A stretch of DNA of 64,000 nucleotides from Terrisporobacter mayombei (GCF_020748465.1 NZ_JAHZMP010000002.1:248001-312000), one strand, 5' to 3'. Shown: positions 1 to 8,060, numbered from the stretch's first letter. The notes: a model not told the origin generated them from the sequence alone. Program-made: numbers and translations.

Positions 1-1
1 A

Positions 2-430
2 AAAGATATGTTTCTTCAAATTAATAAGGAGTATGTAAAGGGGCTCCAAGGATTAGAAGACTTCTCTCACATTGACTTAATTTGGTGGTTTGATAAGTGT
101 GACAATGATAAAAATAGAGGAGTTACTGAAGTAAATCAACCTTACAAAAAAGCTCCCAAAAAGTTAGGAATTTTTTCAACTAGATCACCAGAAAGACCAA
201 ACCCAATAGCATTATCTATAACTGAAATAACACATATTGACTATGATAAAGGTAGAATCTATATTACTTATATTGATGCAATGAATAATAGCAAAATTTT
301 AGATATAAAGCCATATACTCCAAGTATAGATAGGGTAGAAAAACCTAATGTTCCTAATTGGTGTAGTCATTGGCCACTATCATATGAAGAGTCTGGTTAT
401 TTTGATTGGGAAAATGAATTTTTATTTTAA
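2..430 (+). CDS. trmO: tRNA methyltransferase TrmO/TsaA family, 5' end cut by window edge
   Basis: The frame is open to the window edge, so the N-terminus is missing and the first visible ATG is internal. The product belongs to the TsaA/TrmO (UPF0066) family, S-adenosylmethionine-dependent enzymes that methylate N6-threonylcarbamoyladenosine at position 37 of tRNA. Seen in the frame are the family signature TRSPERPNPI around visible residue 60 and DIKPYTPSID near residue 100, both from the SAM-binding core. About 142 residues are visible, so roughly the first 15-25 residues of a typical member are lost. A strong hairpin terminator follows. The family call is firm; the substrate is taken from characterised relatives. 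Confidence 0.85.
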   Translation, partial: KDMFLQINKEYVKGLQGLEDFSHIDLIWWFDKCDNDKNRGVTEVNQPYKKAPKKLGIFSTRSPERPNPIALSITEITHIDYDKGRIYITYIDAMNNSKILDIKPYTPSIDRVEKPNVPNWCSHWPLSYEESGYFDWENEFLF

Positions 431-479
431 ATTAATATAATATGTACTTATATTAATTTAAAACTATGAAAGTATCTAA

Positions 480-515
480 AAAGGTATAGAATTAGATTTA
501 ATTCTATACCTTTTT
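480..515 (+). terminator. Rho-independent terminator after trmO
   Basis: A perfect 15-bp stem (480-494 with 499-513) and a 4-base loop GATT lead into a T run. It overlaps the end of the HAD gene remnant on the other strand. Confidence 0.8.
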
Positions 516-644
516 ACTATTATTTATAAATATTTTTATAACGGATTTTCTTATTCTTTCATCTTGAATTAAGTTAAAATCATTGGTTACTATAGCAAGT
601 TTGTAAGACTTGTTTAGACTTTCTATAAGCTCCATACTAGACAT
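504..644 (-). pseudogene. Remnant of a HAD-superfamily hydrolase (YjjG-like)
   Basis: A 46-codon minus-strand frame reads KLAIVTNDFNLIQDERIRKS. This matches the segment around HAD motif II (the T-N pair) in YjjG-type nucleotidases. The aspartate motif I and the C-terminal motifs III/IV that a functional HAD enzyme needs are absent. The frame ends inside the trmO terminator hairpin. It looks like a surviving internal piece of a deleted gene. The family match rests on this single motif. Confidence 0.55.
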
Positions 645-1009
645 TGCTCAATTTTTATTTGCAAAATATAGACATTTGAATAGAACCCTTAAAGAAATGG
701 AATTAAAATCAATTATAAAATGTGGTGATAAAAAAAATATATATTAGATATAAACAAACTTAGAGAATTATCTAAGAATATTTATGTAAAACCACTTTAG
801 AATATAATTTAAAATAATTTTATATAAGATAAAGCTCCGTTGCAATAGTTAGGGAGAAGCATACCACAAATAATGAGGACTTTTATGAAAGTGTTTATAT
901 GACTAGCTTTAAAAGGAGGGATAGTGTCTTAAGTCCTGTAATGACTTAAATAAATTATAAAAGCATATGTTTGCTTTTAAAATTTTTGATAAATATAAGT
1001 AAGAAATAC
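645..1009. other. Gene-free stretch with unassigned coding scraps
   Basis: No intact gene is seen. Two plus-strand scraps look once-coding. One starts MELKSIIKCGDKK (from 697), stops, and continues in another frame as LDINKLRELSKNIYVKPL. The other is an open frame without start or ribosome site (833-949) containing NNEDFYESVYMTSFKRR. I recognise neither. They may be debris of the same deletion that left the HAD remnant. Confidence 0.4.
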
Positions 1010-1043
1010 AGAAAATAAAAATAGGGTGCTACTAACACCCTAT
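1010..1043 (-). terminator. Terminator of the marR-MFS unit
   Basis: An 8-bp stem (1021-1028 with 1036-1043, arm ATAGGGTG) is followed on the minus strand by a T-rich tract. It lies about 50 bp past the MFS stop codon. Confidence 0.75.
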
Positions 1044-1091
1044 AGTATACAATTCTAGTTACTTAGGCAACCGGTAAAAGCCCTCAAATAT

Positions 1092-2294
1092 TTAGGCTGA
1101 CTTTGATTTAACATCTTCATTTACACACATTGCTGTTCTGCCATGCAACAAATAATATAAGAAAAGACAAACCAATATCACTACTGTCATCATCATATAT
1201 AATCCACGATAACCTATTAATGGAACAAAATAACCTAATAGGAATGGTCCAATTCCTACACCTAAATCTTGAAAGATAAAGTTTGTAGAAGTTGCTAATC
1301 CTATACGATGCTTTGGCGAAACTTTCACTGCTATTGCCTGAACACTAGAAGAAGTGGTACCGTATCCAAGACCTAATAGGGCACCAGCTAATAAAAGCGA
1401 GAAACCGTTATGAGTTTGGCTAAGAGAAAACAAAGCCATAGCAAGCAATAAAATAGCTGGATACATAACAAAATTTTCACCTTTTTCATCAAACCATCGA
1501 CCAGTAAAAGGTCTTGAAACTAAAACGAATACTGCATAAACAATAAAGAAAAAACTGCTCACATAAACTAAATTAATTTCCTTAGCATAGGTTGTAATGA
1601 AAGTAAGAATACTTGAATAACCAAGAGCGATTATGCAAGAAATGATTGAAATTGGAATAGCTTTTACTTCAAAGAAATGGTGTAAAGATAAACCTTTCTT
1701 TTTTTTCAATTCTTCTTTTGTAAATTCTAATTTCGGAATTTTTATAAAAAATACTGCAATAAAACTAAAAGCTAAGAAAATAATACAGACGATAAAATTC
1801 ATGTAAAAGGTTGCGTGCTGAGTAATAAACATACCTAAAAAAGGTCCAATAGACGCAGCAACAGTAAGACTTAATGCATAATAACCAGTGCCTTCCCCAC
1901 GACGTTTATTTGGAATAATTTTTGCCACAATTGTTCCTGTTGCTGTAGAAGCAATCCCCATCGCAGCACCATTCAAGAAACGAACGACCAAAAGGAATCC
2001 CATACTATTTACTAAAACATATAAACATGTAGTAATTAAAAAGAGAACGAATCCAATATAAAGAGTTTTTTTCCATCCAATTTGATCAATATATCGCCCG
2101 CAAAAAATACGTGCAATAAGCAGTCCTATAACAAATATGCCAGACGCTAAACCTGCTTCACTAGGCGAAGCATGAAATTTTTCTGTTGCAAATATGGTTA
2201 TTGTAACCATCAATAAGTAAAATGTAAAATAAAGAAAAAAGTTTGCTGTGGAAACAATCAAGAAATTCTTTGTCCATAATTTAGGTTTATCCAT
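1092..2294 (-). CDS. MFS drug-efflux-type transporter
   Basis: A 400-residue major facilitator superfamily protein with twelve predicted membrane helices in two halves, split by a charged central loop (EFTKEELKKKKG). Seen: the motif-A-like loop GRYIDQIGWKKTL between helices 2 and 3, its second-half counterpart GRWFDEKGE, and a glycine-rich helix LLGLGYGTTSSS. The topology fits DHA1-type proton-driven drug exporters. The ATG follows a GAGGAG ribosome site that overlaps the end of the upstream marR gene, so the two are co-transcribed. A MarR partner makes export of an inducing compound the likely job. The DNA looks slightly less AT-rich than neighbouring genes, which hints at transfer. Substrate unknown. 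Confidence 0.85.
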   Translation of the reverse strand: MDKPKLWTKNFLIVSTANFFLYFTFYLLMVTITIFATEKFHASPSEAGLASGIFVIGLLIARIFCGRYIDQIGWKKTLYIGFVLFLITTCLYVLVNSMGFLLVVRFLNGAAMGIASTATGTIVAKIIPNKRRGEGTGYYALSLTVAASIGPFLGMFITQHATFYMNFIVCIIFLAFSFIAVFFIKIPKLEFTKEELKKKKGLSLHHFFEVKAIPISIISCIIALGYSSILTFITTYAKEINLVYVSSFFFIVYAVFVLVSRPFTGRWFDEKGENFVMYPAILLLAMALFSLSQTHNGFSLLLAGALLGLGYGTTSSSVQAIAVKVSPKHRIGLATSTNFIFQDLGVGIGPFLLGYFVPLIGYRGLYMMMTVVILVCLFLYYLLHGRTAMCVNEDVKSKSA

Positions 2295-2296
2295 TT

Positions 2297-2716
2297 TTAT
2301 ATCTCCTCGTTTGTAATATTTGCTTTTATTTTAGGAAGTGTTTCAAACATGACGATTTGTTCATTTTCAGTAATATCTTTCATCACATCATGTTCCAATT
2401 TGGTGATTCTTTTACGGCACACCTTGTAAAGTTCTTCTCCTATTTCCGTTAACTCAATGATTTTTTCACGCTTGTCCTTACTTGATATTGTTCTAATCAT
2501 CAGTTTCGCCTCCAAACTATTAACTCTCCTAGTAACACTTGGCTTTTCTATATTATAGTAGTTAGCAATATCTACAAGGGAGGATGGCCCTTTGTTTTTT
2601 AAATAATAAATAACTTGCCATAAAGAGTAAGAAAGGTCATATTCACCTAGTAACTCATTCATCTTACTTAAAAGTGGGCGATATAACGAAAAAAAACGTT
2701 GAAATAATCCTTGCAT
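2297..2716 (-). CDS. MarR-family transcriptional regulator
   Basis: A 139-residue winged-helix protein. The DNA-binding part covers about residues 30-100: the HTH SLVDIANYYNIEKPSVTRRV is followed by the wing LMIRTISSKDKREKIIELTE with the family's DKR(E)K pattern. The ends form the usual helical dimer interface. The ATG follows GGAGGT. It is first in a two-gene unit with the MFS transporter, whose start codon lies 2 bp past this stop. Two palindromic sites overlap its own promoter, so autorepression relieved by a ligand is likely, as for many MarR repressors. Ligand unknown. Confidence 0.9.
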   Translation of the reverse strand: MQGLFQRFFSLYRPLLSKMNELLGEYDLSYSLWQVIYYLKNKGPSSLVDIANYYNIEKPSVTRRVNSLEAKLMIRTISSKDKREKIIELTEIGEELYKVCRKRITKLEHDVMKDITENEQIVMFETLPKIKANITNEEI

Positions 2717-2743
2717 TTAGATACCTCCAAAAAAATAAATTAG

Positions 2744-2800
2744 TTACCCTTGATAACTATTACCCTGGGTAATTATACTCTTTATTTTTTCTAATGTCAA
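2744..2800 (-). promoter_or_regulatory. marR promoter with two tandem operators
   Basis: On the minus strand a consensus -35 TTGACA (2800-2795), a 17-bp spacer and a consensus -10 TATAAT (2777-2772) drive marR. The perfect dyad TTACCCTGGGTAA (2760-2772) begins on the last -10 base and covers the start site. A near copy, TTACCCTTGATAA (2744-2756), lies 16 bp further on and differs at two of 13 bases. Two sites on one face of the helix over the start site are typical of MarR autorepression; binding is inferred. Confidence 0.8.
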
Positions 2801-3072
2801 GAAACTGATTCTGCAAAAAATATCGTTATGATACTTTTTGTACTTTGTAAATAGTATAGGATATTCAATATATATTTGGAATAAGGTATAACTCATGGAG
2901 CATTAATTCACGGATAATTGTAACAGGAGGGGTTAGTATAGTTGCAAATAGATATTTATAGATTGCTAAATATAACTTACAATTTCATAAGGTTATGTAA
3001 TTTCATTGATTAATAATATGAAGTCAAATACTATATAGTTGAATATGTTGAAGAAAAGTATAGGGGGCGTAT

Positions 3073-3366
3073 ATGTGGAATATAAAAAAAATAAGTTTAG
3101 TTATTGTAGGGTCAATTTTCATATCTGTGTTTATATTTGTAAATAAGAGTACTGCTAACGATTCACAAGACTTAAAAGATCTGAAGATTCAAGAGTTAAC
3201 TGAAATTAGAGATAAAGAAATTGATGATAATTTAGAATTGCTTAAAGAATATGGAGCTACAGAAAATGAATTAAAAGAACGTAAGCATGAAATTTTAAAT
3301 TTTGATTTGGGGCTAGTTGGCTTTGTTGACAATAATTATAAGGACTTTACAGAAAAAATAAAATGA
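3073..3366 (+). CDS. Small exported or membrane-anchored protein, unknown
   Basis: A 97-residue protein I do not recognise. An N-terminal hydrophobic segment (about residues 7-25) preceded by KK could be a signal peptide or anchor. The rest is charged and probably helical, with many E/K/D residues. The ATG follows GGGGG. The stop codon overlaps the ATG of the next gene (ATGA), so the two are translationally coupled and likely work together. No cleavage motif for lipoprotein processing is visible. Confidence 0.65.
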   Translation: MWNIKKISLVIVGSIFISVFIFVNKSTANDSQDLKDLKIQELTEIRDKEIDDNLELLKEYGATENELKERKHEILNFDLGLVGFVDNNYKDFTEKIK

Positions 3367-3725
3367 TAAAACAAATCAAACTTGTTAAGCATGCAAACTC
3401 TAATAAGGATATAATGTATCCTGCAGGTGAGTACTATGCTGTGTTAAATGAAAACTACCAAGTAAGAGCATATCTATTAAAAAATGGGAAAAGCCGTGAT
3501 CTTATATCTTATGAAAATTTAAAATTTTTAATCAATAATATAGAAGATTTATCAAAATATATTGATTATGATACTGAAAGATTAGTCTATTATTTAAATC
3601 CTTACTATACAGAAAATCTTTCAAAGGAACAAAAGAGTTCTCTGATAGATGAATGGAAAAAGGTTTATTCAAGTTATAATCTCAATCCAAAATTAAAAAA
3701 AGAAATAAAAAAGACTATAAAATAG
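3363..3725 (+). CDS. Unknown 120-residue protein coupled to the preceding gene
   Basis: The start codon overlaps the stop of the small exported protein by four bases. The product is soluble and rich in Y, N and K, with no membrane segment or signal peptide. The N-terminal half reads like beta strands (GEYYAVLNENYQVRAYLL) and the C-terminal half like helices ending in a lysine-rich tail. No family recognised. No clear terminator follows within 150 bp. Confidence 0.6.
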   Translation: MIKQIKLVKHANSNKDIMYPAGEYYAVLNENYQVRAYLLKNGKSRDLISYENLKFLINNIEDLSKYIDYDTERLVYYLNPYYTENLSKEQKSSLIDEWKKVYSSYNLNPKLKKEIKKTIK

Positions 3726-3912
3726 CAATATTGATTCAATCAAGATGACTTTGTTTTTAGGAGACAACAATGGAAATTGCATTTTTTAAATCATAGTATT
3801 TATAATGTAGGTTATATTTAGTATTTTTGTCGTAGTACTCGCTGTTAATTTTTTTATTATAAAATTGTGAATAGGCCATTTTAAATTATAAAAATACATA
3901 GGAGGGACAATT

Positions 3913-4063
3913 ATGTTTACTTTTTCAATAGAGTTGTTTTTAAATAATAAATATAATACTTTTAATATTTATTTTAATTTTAGGATATAAACTTATTTGT
4001 TATTTTAGTGATTTTTTATGTAAAGTGGCTAGAACTGATATAAAAAATCATAAGAATGATTAG
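3913..4063 (+). pseudogene. Frameshifted short membrane-protein gene
   Basis: An ATG with a good ribosome site (AGGAGGG) opens MFTFSIELFL and then stops after 25 codons. Removing one A from the run at about 3942-3944 would join it to a frame containing LLIFILILGYKLICYF and a charged tail ending in a TAG. The result would be a single-helix protein of about 48 residues. It resembles in size and layout the short membrane genes that follow. A homopolymer slip is the simplest reading; a sequencing error would look the same. Confidence 0.45.
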
Positions 4064-4125
4064 TTATCACTTTTACTATATTGTGAACTAAAAACTTGAC
4101 AAATAGTATGTTAGGGGGGAATAAT

Positions 4126-4329
4126 TTGAACAATTTGGATGGTATAGAAGAACAATTAGAAGACATATCAAGTTCTATTGTGGATATAAGTACTGCAATA
4201 GATGAATCTAACCAAAATTATAGTGATAGTGGTTCTATATCTGGTACTGGATTAATTATTATAATTGTATTAATCTGTATTAATAATAATATAAAAAAAC
4301 TTACACAAGCAATTAGGGATAAAAAGTAA
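4126..4329 (+). CDS. Short membrane protein, unknown
   Basis: I place the start at a TTG eight bases past AGGGGGG, giving 67 residues; an upstream in-frame ATG at 4108 has no ribosome site. The N-terminal half is acidic and serine-rich (EEQLEDISSSIVDISTAI), likely a coiled coil. One hydrophobic helix (GLIIIIVLICI) and a basic tail follow. No family recognised. It lies among other small membrane genes, some decayed. Confidence 0.55.
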   Translation: MNNLDGIEEQLEDISSSIVDISTAIDESNQNYSDSGSISGTGLIIIIVLICINNNIKKLTQAIRDKK

Positions 4330-4407
4330 GTGATCATTACTGGGTATTGCCAAATAAATTTATAGATATGTCAGAAAAATAGGAATTTGAGTGGAGGTAA
4401 AAATAGC

Positions 4408-4692
4408 ATGGAATATACTATGTTTTTGATTGTACCTATATTAGGTCTATTATTATATGTTGAAAATCAAAATTTGAAGAAAAGAATTAAGAACCAAGAA
4501 GAGCGTATAGACAAATTATGCGAGCTTACAGGAAATGATAATTTATCTTCTAATTGGGTTTCGTCAGAAGTAAAGAAGCACCTTGTTGATTTAAAGAAGG
4601 ATGGCAAAACTGTTGAAGCTGTCAAACTTCTTCGAGATAAAACAAAAATATCGTTGTTAGAGGCAAAAGAGTATATTGACGAACTTGATTAG
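4408..4692 (+). CDS. Membrane-anchored protein with an L7/L12 C-terminal-like domain
   Basis: The ATG follows GTGGAGGT, giving 94 residues. An N-terminal helix (TMFLIVPILGLLLYV) anchors the protein, a short charged coiled coil follows (residues about 18-40), and residues 55-94 match the alpha/beta C-terminal fold of ribosomal protein L7/L12 (GKTVEAVKLLRDKTKISLLE). In the ribosomal protein this fold recruits translation GTPases. Anchored stand-alone versions are common in Firmicutes and their role is unknown. It is not the ribosomal protein, which lacks a membrane helix. A decayed relative lies about 170 bp downstream. Confidence 0.7.
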   Translation: MEYTMFLIVPILGLLLYVENQNLKKRIKNQEERIDKLCELTGNDNLSSNWVSSEVKKHLVDLKKDGKTVEAVKLLRDKTKISLLEAKEYIDELD

Positions 4693-4696
4693 TACA

Positions 4697-4807
4697 ATGA
4701 CTATAGCTATAGGAATGTACTTACCAATATGAATAATTTCTATAATATTAGTTATAGCTACTATTGTGCCAATATTGGTATGAAAAATTAAGAAAAATGA
4801 AAACTAA
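4697..4807 (+). pseudogene. Short membrane-peptide frame broken by two TGA codons
   Basis: From an ATG just past the L7/L12-like gene, one frame reads MTIAIGMYLPI, TGA, IISIILVIATIVPILV, TGA, KIKKNEN, TAA. If both TGA codons (4730 and 4781) were once TGG this would be a 36-residue single-helix peptide with Trp at each end of the helix, a common membrane-interface arrangement. No ribosome site of its own is clear. I treat it as a decayed gene; chance is possible at this length. Confidence 0.35.
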
Positions 4808-4865
4808 TCAAAACGTTTTAGATGTCGGTTATTAGAAAACTAAAGTTTAAAATTACTGCTTATAA

Positions 4866-4972
4866 AAAATTAAACTAGATGAATACAGTAATGCAATATT
4901 TAAGAAATTGACGGTGGAAAAACTGTTGAAGAAGTTGGAAAAAACTTGAGGCTAAGTTTGGATAAAAAGTAA
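4866..4972 (+). pseudogene. Decayed L7/L12-like fragment
   Basis: One frame reads KIKLDEYSNAIFKKL and a second, overlapping frame reads DGGKTVEEVGKNLRLSLDKK before a stop. The second resembles the DGKTVEAVKLL segment of the intact L7/L12-like gene upstream. A frameshift near 4910 would join them. No start codon with a ribosome site is seen. About 130 bp of featureless AT-rich DNA lies between this and the next gene. Confidence 0.35.
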
Positions 4973-5103
4973 ATATGATTTATGAAAGGTTATTACTTTT
5001 CCTAAATTAGATAGATAAATAGGAATTTAGCGATTAGAATAAGAACAATCGTATTGAATTCAGACAAACCTATAATAGAAGGGACAAGTGAGGGGATAAA
5101 TTT

Positions 5104-5547
5104 ATGATTAATAATGAAGATTTTGCTAAAGTAGTTTATCGAAAATGTGACTACTATATTCCAAAATTTGAAGATATGAAAGAAAGTAAAAAAGAAGCAA
5201 GTTGGAATTTTGCTGGATTTTTCTTTTCATTTAGTTGGCTAGTATATAGGAAGATGTATGTAGAAGGATTTATTGCCTTAGGTATAAGAATATTAGTAAT
5301 GTACATAGATCAATATGAAAGACTGGTGTCATGGATAATTCGTTTAGCATGTGGGATTTATGGCAATTATTTATATTTGAAACATTGTGAAAAAAAGATA
5401 AATGATAATATTAACTTAGATGAAGATTTAAAAAGTGATAAGTTGCGTAGAGCAGGTGGTGTAAGTATAGCTGGGTTGATAGTAGTTTTTATAATTGTAT
5501 TTATTTCCACTGGAATATATGTTGAATATAATCCAGCACCATTTTAA
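5104..5547 (+). CDS. DUF2628-family membrane protein
   Basis: A 147-residue protein. Residues about 30-60 hold the family hallmark: ASWNFAGFFFSFSWLVYRKM, an aromatic segment ending in the conserved W-x-x-Y-R-K-M-Y. Two or three further hydrophobic segments follow, the last at residues about 120-140. The cytosolic N-terminus is charged. Members of this family are integral membrane proteins of unknown function. The ATG follows GAGGGG, and a terminator follows at 5625, so it is probably monocistronic. Confidence 0.75.
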   Translation: MINNEDFAKVVYRKCDYYIPKFEDMKESKKEASWNFAGFFFSFSWLVYRKMYVEGFIALGIRILVMYIDQYERLVSWIIRLACGIYGNYLYLKHCEKKINDNINLDEDLKSDKLRRAGGVSIAGLIVVFIIVFISTGIYVEYNPAPF

Positions 5548-5624
5548 TTTATAATACTGACAGCCTAATATAATCCAATTTATCTAGCAGATTTAATTAA
5601 TAACTTTATTATATTACGAACTTC

Positions 5625-5655
5625 AAAGTAGGGGAATACGCTCCTACTTTTTTAA
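5625..5655 (+). terminator. Terminator after the DUF2628 gene
   Basis: Stem AAAGTAGG / CCTACTTT (5625-5632 with 5643-5650) with a 10-base loop, then TTTT. Confidence 0.75.
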
Positions 5656-5711
5656 TTTTACAAGGATCATAATATCTCAAAATTTGTGCAAAATTTATGT
5701 ATAATAGTAAT

Positions 5712-5823
5712 ATGAGTAGAGAATACAAAAGTGACAAAAATATAAATGAAATACTAGAAAATTACTTTGAATAATTTAGAGGAAATGAGTGGAATAGAGT
5801 TAGCAAAGAAAGTTGTTAGCTAG
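5712..5823 (+). pseudogene. Possible frameshifted short gene
   Basis: An ATG opens MSREYKSDKNINEILEN and stops at codon 21. The next frame continues NNLEEMSGIELAKKVVS to a TAG just before the merR ribosome site. Joined by a frameshift they give a charged helical protein of about 36 residues. No ribosome site is clear, and I do not recognise it. Confidence 0.25.
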
Positions 5824-5841
5824 TAAAAGGAGAAAAAAAAT

Positions 5842-6651
5842 ATGGAGTGGAAGATGACAGTAGGGCAGATGAGTAAGCTATTTAATATCACTGCAGAGAC
5901 ACTTAGACATTATGATAGAATCGGTTTACTTAAGCCAATGATAAATAAAGAAAATGGATATAGATATTATTCAATTAAGGAAATGGAAATATTAGATTTA
6001 ATATTAGATGCAAAATATTTAGAACTACCACTTTCAAATATTAAAGATGTTATTGGAAATGAAAGTATAGAAAATTACATAGAACTAATAGAGTTGCAAG
6101 AAAAAACAATAGATGAGAAAATAGACCACTTATTAAAAATAAAAGAACAAGCTAAAGAAAAGAAAAAAATATTAAATGAAATAATGAATTTTAAAAATAA
6201 CTATAACTTTGAACAATTAGATATAGTCCAAGAAGAAAATACTACAATATATATCCCTATTCAAATTATTATAAATAGCAAAGTTAAACAAAAAGATAGT
6301 TCATCAAAGTCAATGTACTTAGAGCAATGGATGATATCATACAGAGCAAAAGATTGCAACACATTAATCTATGATGAAGTGAATATGGGAGTATATGAAA
6401 AAGACGCACATAATTTAATTATACCTGATAACAAAAAAATATTAAAAAAAACCTATAGTGGAAAAGCAATTAAAACTAAATTTGTAGGAACATTTGAGGA
6501 ATTAGAAGAGTATATTATTTCTATTTTAAATAACTACTATAAAAATGATAAAGAATTGAATTTAAACATAAATGTAAGTTGGATATGGAGTGTTTACAAC
6601 GAAAAAGGAACTATAAACTTTATGGAAATTACTATTCCATTAGAAGTATGA
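5842..6651 (+). CDS. MerR-family regulator with C-terminal effector-binding domain
   Basis: A 269-residue protein. Residues 5-75 form the MerR winged helix: TVGQMSKLFNITAETLRHYD, then the wing GLLKPMINKENGYRYYS. A coiled coil follows (residues about 90-125, KEQAKEKKKILNEI). The C-terminal ~140 residues look like a GyrI-like ligand-binding domain, as in multidrug sensors such as BmrR. The ATG follows AAAAGGAG. It sits directly upstream of a MATE exporter whose promoter has the textbook MerR layout, so it most likely activates that gene by untwisting the promoter when it binds a drug. The stop is a TGA. Confidence 0.85.
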   Translation: MEWKMTVGQMSKLFNITAETLRHYDRIGLLKPMINKENGYRYYSIKEMEILDLILDAKYLELPLSNIKDVIGNESIENYIELIELQEKTIDEKIDHLLKIKEQAKEKKKILNEIMNFKNNYNFEQLDIVQEENTTIYIPIQIIINSKVKQKDSSSKSMYLEQWMISYRAKDCNTLIYDEVNMGVYEKDAHNLIIPDNKKILKKTYSGKAIKTKFVGTFEELEEYIISILNNYYKNDKELNLNINVSWIWSVYNEKGTINFMEITIPLEV

Positions 6652-6676
6652 TTATGAAAAAAAGTAAAATAATCTA

Positions 6677-6707
6677 TTGACATTTGTGTTACACAAAACT
6701 TTATACT
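6677..6707 (+). promoter_or_regulatory. MerR-type promoter of the MATE gene
   Basis: A -35 TTGACA (6677-6682) and a -10 TATACT (6702-6707) are separated by 19 bp instead of 17. The spacer holds the perfect dyad TTTGTGTTACACAAA (6683-6697). Over-long spacers with an internal palindrome are the mark of promoters activated by MerR-family proteins. The merR gene ends 25 bp upstream. Confidence 0.88.
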
Positions 6708-6725
6708 TATTTAGAGGTGATAAGT

Positions 6726-8060
6726 ATGGATCAGAAAATATTAGAAACAGAAAAGCTTTCGAAATTATTTATTAAATTTACTATTCCAAGTATTATAGGT
6801 ATGATATTTATAGGAGTACAAGGGATAATTGATGGATTGTTTGTAGGTAATGTTATAGGAGGAAATGCCCTAGCAGCAGTGAACTTAGTTCAGCCTTATA
6901 TGCAAATTATAATGGCCTATGCACTTGTAATAAGCGTAGGTGCACAAAGTGTAATTGGAATAAACTTAGGTAAGGGAGAAAATGAAAAAGCACAAAATAT
7001 TTTTAGAACTTCATTAATTTTACTTACTTTAATTTCTATATTAGTAATGGTGATTGGAATATTCTTTAGTGATGAAATTGCAAGATTCTTAGGTGCTAAC
7101 GAAGTGCTTTTAGAAGGAGCTTCAACTTATATTAAAACTATATCTTACTTTGTGATTTTTGTTTCATTGATGTTTTTATTTGAAATGATAGTTAGAACAA
7201 TTGGTAAACCCAATATTTCATTAGTAAGTATGATTTTAGCAGTATTATTAAACGTGATTTTAGATTATTTATTAATCAATAAGCTTAATCTAGGAATAAA
7301 AGGTGCAGCTTTAGCTACTGGAATTTCTTATGCATCAGCATTTTTTATTAATATAATGCCTTTTTTAAGTAAAAAAACTGTTGTTAACTTATATAAAGGA
7401 AAATTTGATAAAAGTTGCTTATTTCCAATGGTATACAATGGCTCATCTGAAGGGATTTCATCACTTTCAAATGCACTTTCAATGTTTTTATTTAATACTG
7501 CATTGATGAAGATGGCAGGAGAAAATGGAATAGCTGCATTTTCTATAATAAACTATATAGCCCAAGTAGGGTATATGGTATTGTTTGGAATAGCAGATGG
7601 AGTAAGGCCAATAATAAGCTACAACTATGGTGCAGATAATGAGGATAGAGTAAATAAAACATTAAGAACATCAATTATAGCTAATTTAGTAATTGGCGGA
7701 ATAATATTTATAGTTATGGAGATCTTCTCTGAGCCTCTTATAAATGTTTTCTTAAAAGATGGAAAATCGGTACTAGAAATGGCTACTGCAGGTGCAAGAA
7801 TTTACGGAATAGCATTTTTATTTAATGGAATTAACATTTTAATATCATCATATTTTACTGCAATAGATGACCCTAAGTCTTCTATAATAGTGGCAGTAAG
7901 TAGGGGAATATTGTTTATAACGGTAGGTATTTTTATACTTCCATATATATTTGGAATAAATGGAATCTGGGGAAGTATAGTTTTTGCAGAAGTAATGACA
8001 ATAATTATATGTTTTAAGTTATTTAAAAAGAACGAACCTGTTGAAGTAACAAATCTATAG
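6726..8060 (+). CDS. MATE-family efflux transporter
   Basis: A 444-residue inner-membrane protein of the multidrug and toxic compound extrusion family, which exports cationic drugs using Na+ or H+ gradients. Twelve hydrophobic helices in two related halves are visible. The first half opens with IPSIIGMIFIGVQGIIDGLF and contains GAQSVIGINLGKGENEKA, typical of the family. I place the start at the ATG after AGAGGTGAT, not at an in-frame ATG 42 bases upstream that lies inside the promoter. It is controlled by the MerR-type promoter just upstream and followed by a terminator. Drug range unknown. Confidence 0.9.
   Translation: MDQKILETEKLSKLFIKFTIPSIIGMIFIGVQGIIDGLFVGNVIGGNALAAVNLVQPYMQIIMAYALVISVGAQSVIGINLGKGENEKAQNIFRTSLILLTLISILVMVIGIFFSDEIARFLGANEVLLEGASTYIKTISYFVIFVSLMFLFEMIVRTIGKPNISLVSMILAVLLNVILDYLLINKLNLGIKGAALATGISYASAFFINIMPFLSKKTVVNLYKGKFDKSCLFPMVYNGSSEGISSLSNALSMFLFNTALMKMAGENGIAAFSIINYIAQVGYMVLFGIADGVRPIISYNYGADNEDRVNKTLRTSIIANLVIGGIIFIVMEIFSEPLINVFLKDGKSVLEMATAGARIYGIAFLFNGINILISSYFTAIDDPKSSIIVAVSRGILFITVGIFILPYIFGINGIWGSIVFAEVMTIIICFKLFKKNEPVEVTNL

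Noticed and set aside
2942..3013. 23-codon TTG frame behind AGGAGGGG
   Set aside because: Good ribosome site but no recognisable product or conservation to judge by; low-complexity AT-rich sequence. Left out as unsupported.
5684..5705. Promoter from TTGTGC and TATAAT
   Set aside because: The spacer is only 10 bp, too short for a working promoter.
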